Part shown: positions 18,241 to 27,178 of the stretch, in pieces
Layout: every line of letters begins with the position of its first letter
How positions within the stretch are numbered: the first letter of the stretch is position 1
Assembly: GCA_028289585.1 (NCBI GenBank)
Contig: JANQPI010000020.1
Location: 160,039-224,038 of the forward strand
Source of the DNA: Candidatus Zixiibacteriota bacterium
Lineage (GTDB): Bacteria; Zixibacteria; MSB-5A5; GN15; FEB-12
DNA: 64,000 nt
Reading direction: 5' to 3'
The notes under the pieces: generated by a model
Database searches by the model: none
Told to the model about the DNA's origin: nothing
What the model saw: the letters and a program-made list of their open reading frames with translations, nothing else
Made by a program: the position numbers and the translations under genes

Positions 18241-19282
18241 GACGGTCCCCTCGCAGTCTCCGAACGAGCCCGGCAACCCGCCCGCGCCAACGCATTCGCG
18301 ACTCATAGCGGCGCATCGCCGATGATTGCGGACGACGCACAACAGAATTCATTACCAGTCTTCCCCCCAACTGAGACTTGAAGCGAGTTACCGGGTTAAG
18401 CGCAGCATCGGTTAAATCGGTTCCGCGATACCCAAGGTCATGAAGGCGCCGGAGCGACTGCCAGCGCAACCATGGAGTTGCACCACTCTGGAGATAGTCT
18501 GAGTCAGCAGCCGCAACAACCGTGTGGGCGATGGGACTCGTTCCCAGTAACGTCAACTGGCCTGCGACAACGTGATCGTCGGCGGTCGTCGCCAGCCAGA
18601 GATGACCAAGCCGCGCCCGAATAATGTCGTCGATGTATCGGCGGAAGGGCTGCTCTTCGAGGTACAGCGGAGCCCCTTTACGTCGATGGGTCTCCCAATG
18701 CAGACGCCAGAACGCTTCGATGTTCTTGTCTTCGACCAGGCGCAGCTGCTCCCGGTCGCCTCGCTTGATTAAGCGTCGCTGATTCTGCTCGATCTGCTCC
18801 CATGATGACGTCATATTATGACATTCCCACAGATAGCTGTAACTCGGCCGTACCTCCCAACCGGTAACGATAAACGGACGTAAGTCGACGATCTCGTGTC
18901 GATTGTGCAGGATAACATCAGCAGCAGAATCTGCCTGTAACCAGTCCTGCAAAGCCGATAGTGCTGCGAGGTGTCGACTGGTGACTTCCGAGGGATACTT
19001 ACTGGCGTACTGCCGCAAAACGATCGAATGATAGTAGAGCAGGAGTCGATTGGTGACGCGTTCACCGGCTGGATGCGATTCTCGATATGCCGGAAGACCA
19101 CCGATCAGTTCACGACCGCGCCACACCCCCATCAGCTGGTACCGTCCGCCGGTAGCGCGGCAAAGAATGTCAAGGTAGTCGGGTTGCGCGTAGATCGAAC
19201 TCCCGATCGAATCGGAAAGCATGGTCGACCATGTTTCTCTCTGATCGGGCGTAAGTTCGGCGACAGAAACAGTGGTAGCCAT
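18233..19282 (-). CDS. FemAB/BioF2-like GNAT-fold acyltransferase (first copy)
   Basis: 349 residues, tandem GNAT-like (FemAB / Acetyltransf_6) architecture. The second domain shows the expected pattern: IEQNQRRLIKRGDREQ, FWRLHWETHRRKGAP, a VAGQLTLLG strand and TPWLRWQSLRRLHDLGYRGTDL. Relatives transfer aminoacyl or acyl groups, and many sit in extracellular polysaccharide loci. The region after residue 300 is very basic (RRPQSSAMRRYESRMRWRGR) and may be membrane-proximal. It overlaps the ThDP gene by 8 bases and lies 3 bases after the ATP-grasp gene, so it belongs to the same operon. Acceptor unknown. Confidence 0.75.
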   Translation of the reverse strand: MATTVSVAELTPDQRETWSTMLSDSIGSSIYAQPDYLDILCRATGGRYQLMGVWRGRELIGGLPAYRESHPAGERVTNRLLLYYHSIVLRQYASKYPSEVTSRHLAALSALQDWLQADSAADVILHNRHEIVDLRPFIVTGWEVRPSYSYLWECHNMTSSWEQIEQNQRRLIKRGDREQLRLVEDKNIEAFWRLHWETHRRKGAPLYLEEQPFRRYIDDIIRARLGHLWLATTADDHVVAGQLTLLGTSPIAHTVVAAADSDYLQSGATPWLRWQSLRRLHDLGYRGTDLTDAALNPVTRFKSQLGGRLVMNSVVRRPQSSAMRRYESRMRWRGRVAGLVRRLRGDRRG

Positions 19283-19285
19283 CGG

Positions 19286-20455
19286 TTACATCCGCCTCGG
19301 TCGCAGACGTTGACCGATTCGGCTAAGCACCCCGGCAAACGTTGGAATCGGGTCGTCGATCGCAAATGTCATAGGTGTCGCCCCAAACCAATCGCGCCAC
19401 CACTCGCCGACCGATAACTCGCCGCGCTGATACAGTTGCCAGCAGGCGTGGCGGTCATACTCAAACATTACATGGCGCTTGCCGACGCTGTACCGTCGCA
19501 CCGCCTCAACCGGTCGGCCGAGCGCGTCCTCGTAGTACATCCGGGCCAGCGCAATACCGCAGGCCTCAGCAAAGCCCAGATGCCAGAATGGGCGCACGTT
19601 AATCTCAAGCAGTTTGTACCGCTGGTCCCACGGGTCACGTTTAAACTCGGCGGAGAAGATGCCACGATAGTGTAAGGCAACAAGCAGGTGCTCAAGTTGT
19701 CGGGCGGTTGTCTCCACAGTCGCCAGATCAATCGACCTGGCACAGCTGCTGTTGCCAAAATCGAAGGGGAACATGCGCTTGCGTTGTCGCGGGAAGAGCG
19801 CCCGAACGCTCCCGTTAGCGTCGACAAAACCGTCGATAAACAGATGCTGGTCCGATGCGCCAGGAAGGTACTCCTGGAGAATCATCTGGTGCCCAGCCTG
19901 GTGATAGCGCGACCAGGTCACGATCGCCTCATCACGTGATCGCACCGGTTGCCCCTTGATACCGTACGCAGCAAAGAACGCCTGTGAGTGACGCGGTTTA
20001 AGAAAGGCTCGAGCGAAAATCGCATCGGGAATCTCGCCAAAGTCATCGTCGGTCTCAATCAGCCGGGTATACGGATGCGGCACGCGATGTTCGGCAAGGT
20101 GACGCGCCAATCCCGCCTTATCGATGATCTCGCGAAGACATTCGACTGACGGTACTGCCGCTGCGAATCGAGTCCGCAGATCGGCCGGCAAGGCGGCAAC
20201 CTCAACGACCCCCTCGTCGGAAACAGCCAAGAGAACCGAGCGAGTGTAAGGGAGAGCCTCCAGGCGGGATGCGAGATTGGCTCCCGCGGCGTGGCTCCGC
20301 AGCAGCTGAGGATAACGTGACCAGCGCACCAGCGTCTCCTGCGGATCAAGACAGATCACGGGGATTCCCGCCCGTCCCAGTTGGCGGGCCGTTGCGAGCG
20401 CTGAATAACCCTGGCCGAGGAGTAACGCGGGGGGGTTGTCGGACGCGACTGTCAC
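19286..20455 (-). CDS. ATP-grasp family carboxylate ligase-like protein
   Basis: About 389 residues. It has an N-terminal pre-ATP-grasp domain (LLLGQGYSALATARQLGRAG), then ATP-grasp features: the FLKPRHSQAFF strand, QEYLPGASDQHLFIDGFVD, and the metal-binding end AEFKRDPWDQRYKLLEINVRPFW. This resembles carbamoyl-phosphate-synthase-like and D-aspartate-ligase-like proteins of glycan loci. It would join a carboxylate to an amine with ATP. The start is uncertain: GTG 20455 is chosen because the domain begins just after it; upstream TTG codons at 20494 and 20503 are alternatives. First gene of the minus-strand module, divergent from the glycan operon. Confidence 0.8.
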   Translation of the reverse strand: MTVASDNPPALLLGQGYSALATARQLGRAGIPVICLDPQETLVRWSRYPQLLRSHAAGANLASRLEALPYTRSVLLAVSDEGVVEVAALPADLRTRFAAAVPSVECLREIIDKAGLARHLAEHRVPHPYTRLIETDDDFGEIPDAIFARAFLKPRHSQAFFAAYGIKGQPVRSRDEAIVTWSRYHQAGHQMILQEYLPGASDQHLFIDGFVDANGSVRALFPRQRKRMFPFDFGNSSCARSIDLATVETTARQLEHLLVALHYRGIFSAEFKRDPWDQRYKLLEINVRPFWHLGFAEACGIALARMYYEDALGRPVEAVRRYSVGKRHVMFEYDRHACWQLYQRGELSVGEWWRDWFGATPMTFAIDDPIPTFAGVLSRIGQRLRPRRM

Positions 20456-20552
20456 GTTCGTGAGAATTGCCGGACGATCAGGTAAAAGCAATGACAAACC
20501 CAATACTCAAAACACTTGCCGCTGCCCGGTCTCTCGTGCTAGCCTGTCGCCG

Positions 20553-21605
20553 ATGTCCGTGCGAAACCTGATCAAAACCTCCCTCAATGCCTCGGGACTC
20601 TATTCCGTTCGCCGCTGGATTGCCGGACCGAAAAGCCGACGACTGATCATTCTCATGTATCACGACTTCACTCCCGAAGTCGATGCGCTGCCAATCAACC
20701 GACTCATGACCGGCCAACCAACGGCCCACGATTTCGAGGCACACCTTCAGGTGATCACTAACCACTGGCGACCAATGCTGCTTGCCGATGCCGTGGCCGA
20801 ACTTGATGCCACCGGGACGCTCGCCGAGGATACTGTGGCAGTGACGATCGATGACGGCTATAGCTCGGTGGCGACAATCGCCGCTCCACTGCTGACCAAG
20901 TACAACGTCCCGGCGACCGTCTTTCTCATCACTGACTGGATCGACGGAAACTGCGAGCTCTGGTGGCTCGACCTGGCACGGCTGATGATGAACCGCGACT
21001 GGTCAACCACGCGCCCTGCCGAACTGGCCCGCATTTTACCCGTGGACCTTGTCGATCGCATCCCCCCCTACCGAAACGGTGACCGTTGGCAACGTGTCAC
21101 TTTCGGCATCATCGACGAGTTTCTCCGCGATCTACCTGATGAAACGATCGCACGCATCCTGAACCGACTAGACAATGTGCTCCCTCAACCCGAATCGGCG
21201 ATTTCGCGGGATGTCTGTTCCGAACCCCTGTCCTGGGAGCAGATCCGTGCTCTACCCGACTTGATCTCTTTAGCTCCACATACCGCCTGTCACTCCAATC
21301 TCTCGTGGCTGCCTCCGGAGAGCGGGATGGAAACGATTAACGCTTCCCGCGAACGAATTCGTCAGCAGACAGGACGGGTCGATCCAGGTTTTGCGTATCC
21401 ATATGGAAACGATGTCGACGGCTATCGTACCTACGGTTCGCACCTGGCCAAAAACGACTATCAGTATGCGGTCGTCGGCAGACCCGGTCCTTCGTTTCCG
21501 GAGACTGATCGCTTCCTGCTTGGCCGAACGACGCTTTCCGCAACGACGCATCATGCCCTGATCGAACGCGAACTTTCACTGAACCTCCTGAAATCGTGTC
21601 GATGA
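20553..21605 (+). CDS. Polysaccharide deacetylase (NodB-like), first copy
   Basis: 350 residues, carbohydrate esterase 4 fold. The catalytic base and metal Asp are in VTIDDGYSS and the metal-binding HxxxH is APHTACHSN, so the site is complete. The N-terminus (MSVRNLIKTSLNASGLYSVRRW) has no clear signal peptide, and LIILMYHDF begins the fold. It would remove acetyl groups from N-acetylated sugars of the glycan or a lipid-linked intermediate. ATG 20553 is the start matched by homology. First gene of the plus-strand glycan operon; its stop overlaps the flippase start (ATGA). Confidence 0.88.
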   Translation: MSVRNLIKTSLNASGLYSVRRWIAGPKSRRLIILMYHDFTPEVDALPINRLMTGQPTAHDFEAHLQVITNHWRPMLLADAVAELDATGTLAEDTVAVTIDDGYSSVATIAAPLLTKYNVPATVFLITDWIDGNCELWWLDLARLMMNRDWSTTRPAELARILPVDLVDRIPPYRNGDRWQRVTFGIIDEFLRDLPDETIARILNRLDNVLPQPESAISRDVCSEPLSWEQIRALPDLISLAPHTACHSNLSWLPPESGMETINASRERIRQQTGRVDPGFAYPYGNDVDGYRTYGSHLAKNDYQYAVVGRPGPSFPETDRFLLGRTTLSATTHHALIERELSLNLLKSCR

Positions 21606-23140
21606 CTCCCGCGCCCGACGGCGAACCAGCCCGGCGCCAGGATGAATCCAAGCCGCTGGAGGCACGCGCGGTCTTTTCGGGCGTGCGTTGGACCGGGGCC
21701 GGCACGGCGGCCACCGAGGTCGTACGTTTCGGTCTCTCGATCGTCCTCGCCAACCTACTCGCCCCGGAAGACTTTGGGCTCCTCGCCATGGCGATGGTTG
21801 TAACGGGGTTCGTGATGATCTTCCAGTACGCCGGTACCGCCGCGGTTATCATTCAGCGCAAACAGCTCACACCGAAGCTGACCAACGCAATGTGGCTGTT
21901 GAATACAGGTCTTTCCCTCGTGCTCTCACTGGCGATGATCGCTGCCGCTCCCTGGATTGCCGACCTCTACGATCAACCTGACGTCATTCCGGTCATTCAG
22001 CTCCTCACCGTGAGTTTCTTTTTGATGGCGGCCGGAACGGTCCCCGGGGCCTTGCTCTCGAAAGAGATGCGTTTCGACATCCACGCACAGATACAGTTCG
22101 TAACGGCTGTTGGGCAGGCCCTCACCGCAATGATTCTGGCCTGGCTCGGCTACGGTGTCTGGGCGCTGGTCTGGTCAAACATCGTGAACGCCGCGGTCAT
22201 GACCGGTCTGCTGTTTTACCGCTCCGGATTTCGACCGGGCTTCAGCTGGCCCCGAAATGAAGTGCGGGAAGTTATCGGCTACTGTGCCAATCTCACCGGC
22301 GTGTCGATCGTCGATATTCTGATTAAAGACGCTGATAAATTCATTATCGGTAAATGGCTTGGCGATCGCGTCCTTGGTTTTTACACCATGGCGTTTCGAT
22401 TCTGTCTCTATCCACCCCTGTCGATTTCGCCCATCATCAATCGTGTTCTCTTCCCGGCGTTTTCCAAGCTTCAGGATGACAATGAGCAACTCGAGAAGAT
22501 CCTCCTTCGCGCAGTGGGGGGAATCGCTGTCGTAACGTTTCCGATGATGGCGGGGATCATGGTCATTGCCGAACCATTCGTGCTGGGGGTCTTGTCGGAG
22601 AAATGGGCTCCCGCTATTCCCCTCATGATCTATCTCGCTCCGGTCGGCATCTTCATGGCGATCGAGAAGCCTCCGGCCTATGTCCTCATGGCCAAAGGGA
22701 AAGCGAACTGGACATTCTGGCAAACAATCGTAAGCGGGATAGTCATTATCTCCGCATTCATGATTGGCCTCTCCTGGGGAATCACGGGAGTCGTGATCGC
22801 CTACTCGATCGTGGCACTCCCCCTCGCGCTCATGCGCTTCGCGCTTGCCTTCTATCTGATGCAGCGCCCTCTCTGGCATCTCGCCCGAGCCCTCTGGCCG
22901 TATGCCTTGGGGGCGCTCATAATGGCCGGCTTGGTCCTGCTGACGCGCCTGGGACTGGCATCGTGGGAGATCTCTAACTTGGTGGAACTGGCGATTCTCG
23001 TCCCGATCGGGGCGATCGTCTACACGACAGCGATGCTCCTTCTTAAACCACCAGCGGTCTATGATTTCATCAACCTGCTGCCGGGTGTCGTACGCAAACC
23101 GGTCGCGGCCTTGGCCGAGCGATTTGGCATTCGAGTCTAG
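21602..23140 (+). CDS. Wzx-type lipid-linked oligosaccharide flippase
   Basis: 512 residues, MOP/MATE-like polysaccharide exporter with about 12-14 membrane helices after a polar N-terminus of 25 residues. Typical features are FSGVRWTGAGTAATEVVRFGLS at the first helix, LAPEDFGLLAMAMVVTGF in the second region, and a DKFIIGKWLGDRVLGFYTMA loop characteristic of the WzxC/lipopolysaccharide biosynthesis group. It would move undecaprenyl-linked repeat units across the inner membrane. The ATG at 21602 forms an ATGA overlap with the deacetylase stop; a GTG two codons earlier is possible. Confidence 0.9.
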   Translation: MTPAPDGEPARRQDESKPLEARAVFSGVRWTGAGTAATEVVRFGLSIVLANLLAPEDFGLLAMAMVVTGFVMIFQYAGTAAVIIQRKQLTPKLTNAMWLLNTGLSLVLSLAMIAAAPWIADLYDQPDVIPVIQLLTVSFFLMAAGTVPGALLSKEMRFDIHAQIQFVTAVGQALTAMILAWLGYGVWALVWSNIVNAAVMTGLLFYRSGFRPGFSWPRNEVREVIGYCANLTGVSIVDILIKDADKFIIGKWLGDRVLGFYTMAFRFCLYPPLSISPIINRVLFPAFSKLQDDNEQLEKILLRAVGGIAVVTFPMMAGIMVIAEPFVLGVLSEKWAPAIPLMIYLAPVGIFMAIEKPPAYVLMAKGKANWTFWQTIVSGIVIISAFMIGLSWGITGVVIAYSIVALPLALMRFALAFYLMQRPLWHLARALWPYALGALIMAGLVLLTRLGLASWEISNLVELAILVPIGAIVYTTAMLLLKPPAVYDFINLLPGVVRKPVAALAERFGIRV

Positions 23141-23308
23141 AATCGAATCGAAAGCCTTGCACCAGAACTGTGCATTGTGTTTCATAGTCGAGGACGATAC
23201 TCACTTAGCGAGCGCCCGAATCGCCACGACTTCCGTCGTATAGTGTCATTAAGGGAAGCAGCCCATAGCGGGCACACCGCTTGCTCTGAGCAGCGTGGAA
23301 TGCTGGTA

Positions 23309-24262
23309 ATGGGAGCAGATGCAAACGACAAACAACGAACCGCGGCGACACCGCGGGTTTCTGTTGGTCTGCCCGTTTACAACGGCGAACGCTGGCTTGC
23401 CGATGCAATCACCTCAATCCTCAATCAGACGTTCACCGATTTCGAGCTGATCATCTGCGACAACTGCTCGACCGACCGGACTCGAGAAATCGCGGAAGCG
23501 GTGGTGGCCCGCGACAACCGAGTCCGGTACATCCGCAACGATATCAACATTGGTGTCGCGGGAAATCACAACCGAACCCTCGAACTGGCCCGGGGGGATT
23601 TCTTCCTATGGTTTGCCTACGATGACCTTCATCACCCCGATTCCCTCCGCGCCCGTGTTGCGGTGCTTGATGATCGACCGGAGGTCGTCGCCGTTTACTC
23701 CTCGACGAATCTCATCGATGAGTTCGGAACAATTCGCCCAGCCGACGAATCGGAGCCAATCGACTTCGATATCGCCGATCCCGTCGAACGCTTCGCGCTC
23801 ATGCTATCGAATATTCCACAATCGGAAGCCGTTTACTACGGGCTGATTCGACGCCCGGAACTGGCGGCGACCGGCGGAGAACGCAATTGTTTTGGAGGCG
23901 ATCGCTGCTGTTTCGCACATCTTGCCCTCTACGGGCGATTCGTTAAGCTCCCCGAGGTGCTATTCTCCCGGCGCATTCATGCCGACAACATTGCCAATAC
24001 CGAAACGGTCTCGGAGCGCTTTGATCCGGCCCGGGCCGGGCGTCTGGCGTTTCCGGAGTGGCGCATCGTGCGGGAACATTTGAAGACGATCCTACGAGCG
24101 CCTCAGGGTCTCGGTGGACGGCTCCGATTGCTGGGGAAATGGTTCACCTGGTCAGCCAGTCGCTTCCGCGCCTTGGGTTGGGAAGTTAAGGTGGGCATGA
24201 CCTGGCTCTTCCGACGGCGGCGGCGAACGGCGCCCGCGGCTCCGACGACCAACCATTCATAA
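23309..24262 (+). CDS. Glycosyltransferase family 2
   Basis: About 317 residues. GT-A fold: VSVGLPVYNGERWLADAITS at the N-terminus, ICDNCSTDRTREIAEA, and the DxD-like acidic site in LWFAYDDLHHPDSL. The C-terminal part has a basic amphipathic tail (LFRRRRRTAP) that may bind the membrane. ATG 23309 and 23300 are both possible; the conserved region begins just after. A gap of 168 bases follows the flippase gene, in which no clear regulatory element was recognised. It adds a sugar to the lipid-linked repeat unit; donor unknown. Confidence 0.85.
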   Translation: MGADANDKQRTAATPRVSVGLPVYNGERWLADAITSILNQTFTDFELIICDNCSTDRTREIAEAVVARDNRVRYIRNDINIGVAGNHNRTLELARGDFFLWFAYDDLHHPDSLRARVAVLDDRPEVVAVYSSTNLIDEFGTIRPADESEPIDFDIADPVERFALMLSNIPQSEAVYYGLIRRPELAATGGERNCFGGDRCCFAHLALYGRFVKLPEVLFSRRIHADNIANTETVSERFDPARAGRLAFPEWRIVREHLKTILRAPQGLGGRLRLLGKWFTWSASRFRALGWEVKVGMTWLFRRRRRTAPAAPTTNHS

Positions 24263-24294
24263 CCGACACGCCGCTGCGAGCGGAAGGACATCGC

Positions 24295-25338
24295 ATGCAT
24301 ATTCTTGTCACCGGACACCGTGGCTACATCGGATCGATCATGGTCCCGTTCCTCCAGCGCGCGGGGCATACCGTGGTTGGCTACGATTCTGATCTCTACC
24401 GCCGTTGCACGTATGTCGACGATGTTCCAAACGTACCGTCGATTGAGAAAGATATCCGCGATGCAACGGTCGATGACTTCGCCGATGTCGATGCGGTTAT
24501 CCATCTTGCCGCGCTCTCCAACGATCCGCTCGGAAACCTGAATCCCGATCTGACGTTCGACATCAATCATCGTGGAACGATTCATCTCGCCGAGATGGCC
24601 CGCTCCGCCGGAGTCCAACGGTTCCTCTTTTCGTCGTCCTGTTCCAACTATGGCGCAGGTGGTGATGGCCTGCTCGACGAAACGGCGCCGTTTAACCCAG
24701 TGACTCCCTACGGGAGTTCCAAAGTCAAAGCCGAGAGCGATCTGCTGCCGTTGGCTACCGATACGTTCTCACCGGTGTTAATGCGCAGCGCGACCGCCTA
24801 CGGGGTTTCCCCTCGCTTGCGTTTCGATATCGTTCTCAACAATCTTACGGCGTGGGCGGTCTCATCGGGTACGATTCTCATTAAGTCCGATGGTACCCCG
24901 TGGCGGCCAATCGTCCATATCGAAGATATCACCCGAGCGTTTCTCGCAGCGCTCGAAGCGCCGCGCGAGGCAGTGCATGCCCAGGCGTTCAACGTCGCCC
25001 GCAACAACGAGAACTATCGTATCAAGGAACTGGCCGAGATCGTCAAAGACGTTGTCCCCAACACTGAGGTAACCTTCGCTGCCGATGCGTCGCCCGATAC
25101 CCGCAATTATCGGGTCGATGCGAGCAAGATTGCGGCGACACTGCCAGCCTTTGATCCCCAGTGGACAGCCGACCGCGGGGCGGCCCAGCTCTATCAGACG
25201 TTTCGTCGCTCAGCGTTGACGGTCGATGATTTCGAAGGACCCCGCTTCAAGCGCATTGACCAGATCACCCGCCTGCTGGACGAAGGCGCCCTCGATGAAT
25301 CCCTCCGATTCACCGGTAAACCGATCGCTGCGCGGTAA
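24295..25338 (+). CDS. NAD-dependent nucleotide-sugar epimerase/dehydratase (extended SDR)
   Basis: 347 residues. The Rossmann motif GHRGYIG sits at residues 7-13, and the catalytic set is visible as SSSCSNYG and YGSSK (Tyr and Lys). The long C-terminal substrate domain with RPIVHIEDITRA fits nucleotide-sugar epimerases or dehydratases. GGAAGGA upstream supports the ATG at 24295. It heads a compact precursor module (SDR, C-methyltransferase, RmlC-like, DUF4910, class III aminotransferase, cytidylyltransferase, PIG-L), so it probably oxidises or epimerises a CDP-activated sugar. Exact reaction not assignable. Confidence 0.85.
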   Translation: MHILVTGHRGYIGSIMVPFLQRAGHTVVGYDSDLYRRCTYVDDVPNVPSIEKDIRDATVDDFADVDAVIHLAALSNDPLGNLNPDLTFDINHRGTIHLAEMARSAGVQRFLFSSSCSNYGAGGDGLLDETAPFNPVTPYGSSKVKAESDLLPLATDTFSPVLMRSATAYGVSPRLRFDIVLNNLTAWAVSSGTILIKSDGTPWRPIVHIEDITRAFLAALEAPREAVHAQAFNVARNNENYRIKELAEIVKDVVPNTEVTFAADASPDTRNYRVDASKIAATLPAFDPQWTADRGAAQLYQTFRRSALTVDDFEGPRFKRIDQITRLLDEGALDESLRFTGKPIAAR

Positions 25339-25352
25339 GGAGATCCGAACGC

Positions 25353-26642
25353 ATGACCTCACTCTCTACGTCACCATCGTCAACCGATATGAGTAGCGAA
25401 ACCGTCGCTGGGGCGTTTCCCTGTCGCTTCTGTGGGACCAACCTCCGTCATGTCGTCGTTGATCTCGGGATGTCACCCCTGTGCGAAAGCTACGTTCCGG
25501 CCGACCGCCTCAACGACATGGAGCCGTTCTATCCCCTTAAGGTCTTTGTTTGCCACGAGTGTTGGTTGGTGCAACTCGATGAATTCGTTTCGGCCGCTGA
25601 GATCTTCACGGAGTACGCCTACTTCTCATCGTACGCCGATTCGTGGGTCGCCCACGCCAAGGCATATGTCGACATGATCACCGACCGCTTGGCCTTGAAC
25701 AGCAAGTCACTCGTCGTTGAACTAGCTTCGAACGACGGTTACCTGTTACAGCATTTCGCGAACCACCAGGTTCCGGTGCTGGGTGTCGAGCCGGCGGCGA
25801 ACGTCGCCCAAACGGCAATTGACAAGGGCATCCCCACCGAGGTCTGCTTCTTCGGTGTCGAGGCCGCTCGACGCATGGCGACCGAGGGGAAGATGGCCGA
25901 CCTGATCTGCGGTAACAACGTCTGGGCCCAGGTCCCCGATATCAACGACTTCACGGCCGGGATCACAATCCTGCTTAAGCCAGACGGCGTAATGACGCTC
26001 GAGTGGCCACACCTGATGCGTCTGATGGCTGAGAATCAATTCGATACGATCTACCACGAGCATTTCTCGTATTTTTCACTCGTCACCGCTCAGACGATAC
26101 TCGCCCGCCACGGCTTACGGCTCTTCGACGTTGAAGAGTTATCGACGCACGGCGGATCACTGCGTGTCTACGCCTGTCACGACGCCAACGCCACGCTCAC
26201 GATGACTGATCGATGCCAGAAGCTTCTGGACGCCGAGGTGGCCGACGGCTTCCTAACCCTCGACCGATACGCACAGTTTGACGAACAGGTCAAAGCGACC
26301 AAGCGCAAATTGCTCTCATTTCTAATCTCCGCTGCGGAGGCTGGTCATCGTGTCGTCGGCTACGGAGCACCCGGCAAAGGGAACACGCTTCTCAACTACT
26401 GCGGGATCCGTTCTGATTTGATCGAGTTTACCGTCGACCGCAATCCGTACAAACAGGGTAAGTTCCTTCCCGGCACTCACATACCAATCTACGCGCCCGA
26501 CCGTATCCGCGAGGCTCGTCCGGACTACGTGGTGATCCTGCCTTGGAATTTCAAGGATGAGATCATTGCTCAAAACGCGTTTATTCGTGAGTGGGGCGGA
26601 AAGTTCGTCGTGCCGATTCCCGAAGTCGCGGTTATCCCGTGA
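25353..26642 (+). CDS. Nucleotide-sugar C-methyltransferase, TylC3/NovU-like
   Basis: 429 residues with the three-part architecture of sugar C-methyltransferases. An N-terminal zinc-binding domain carries CRFCG and CHEC. A class I SAM-binding domain contains VVELASNDGYLLQHF. A C-terminal domain holds GAPGKGNTLLNYCG and YVVILPWNFKDEI. The catalytic His/Tyr region TIYHEHFSYFS is intact. Enzymes of this type add a methyl group at C3 of a 4-keto-deoxy sugar nucleotide, making a branched sugar. AAGGAG lies upstream of ATG 25353. Its stop overlaps the next start (GTGA). Confidence 0.9.
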   Translation: MTSLSTSPSSTDMSSETVAGAFPCRFCGTNLRHVVVDLGMSPLCESYVPADRLNDMEPFYPLKVFVCHECWLVQLDEFVSAAEIFTEYAYFSSYADSWVAHAKAYVDMITDRLALNSKSLVVELASNDGYLLQHFANHQVPVLGVEPAANVAQTAIDKGIPTEVCFFGVEAARRMATEGKMADLICGNNVWAQVPDINDFTAGITILLKPDGVMTLEWPHLMRLMAENQFDTIYHEHFSYFSLVTAQTILARHGLRLFDVEELSTHGGSLRVYACHDANATLTMTDRCQKLLDAEVADGFLTLDRYAQFDEQVKATKRKLLSFLISAAEAGHRVVGYGAPGKGNTLLNYCGIRSDLIEFTVDRNPYKQGKFLPGTHIPIYAPDRIREARPDYVVILPWNFKDEIIAQNAFIREWGGKFVVPIPEVAVIP

Positions 26643-27178
26643 TCTTCACGCCAACCAGTGTTGACGGCGCCTGGACGATCGATATCGAACCGTTTACGGA
26701 TGATCGTGGACTGTTCGCTCGGACATTCTGCCACGACGAATTCGCGGAGCAGGGGCTGGACACCCGGGTCGCTCAATGCTCAACGTCGTTAAATCGAACA
26801 CCCGGAACGTTGCGTGGTATGCATTGGCAGATTGCACCGCACGAGGAAACTAAACTTGTGCGTGTGACCACTGGCGCCATCTTCGATGTTGTGATCGATC
26901 TCCGCCCCGATTCGTCAACGTACTGCCGCTGGTTCGGCACCGAACTGAGCGCCGAGAACCGCCGCGCGTTGTTCATTCCAACCGGCTGTGCCCATGGCTT
27001 CATCACGCTCGAACCGGACTCAGAGGTCTATTACCAGATGTCGCAGGTTTATCACGGTCCCAGCCAACGTGGCGTGCGCTACAATGATCCGGCTTTCGGG
27101 ATCGTCTGGCCCCGGGCGGTTGAGGTAATCACCGACAAAGACCGATCCTATCCCGACTTTCAACGAGCGACGGTATGA
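26639..27178 (+). CDS. RmlC-like nucleotide-sugar 3,5-epimerase
   Basis: 179 residues, cupin fold of the dTDP-4-dehydrorhamnose 3,5-epimerase family. Family positions are present: DDRGLFARTFCHDEF, CSTSLNRTPGTLRGMHWQ with the catalytic His, ETKLVRVTTGAIFDVVIDLR, and PTGCAHGFITLE. The GTG at 26639 forms a GTGA overlap with the methyltransferase stop. No RmlA/B/D partners are nearby, so the substrate is probably the CDP-4-keto sugar of this module, not dTDP-rhamnose. Confidence 0.88.
   Translation: MIFTPTSVDGAWTIDIEPFTDDRGLFARTFCHDEFAEQGLDTRVAQCSTSLNRTPGTLRGMHWQIAPHEETKLVRVTTGAIFDVVIDLRPDSSTYCRWFGTELSAENRRALFIPTGCAHGFITLEPDSEVYYQMSQVYHGPSQRGVRYNDPAFGIVWPRAVEVITDKDRSYPDFQRATV

Noticed and set aside
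22175..23185. 336-codon minus-strand frame
   Set aside because: Highly charged low-complexity translation opposite the flippase helices; an artefact of codon bias.
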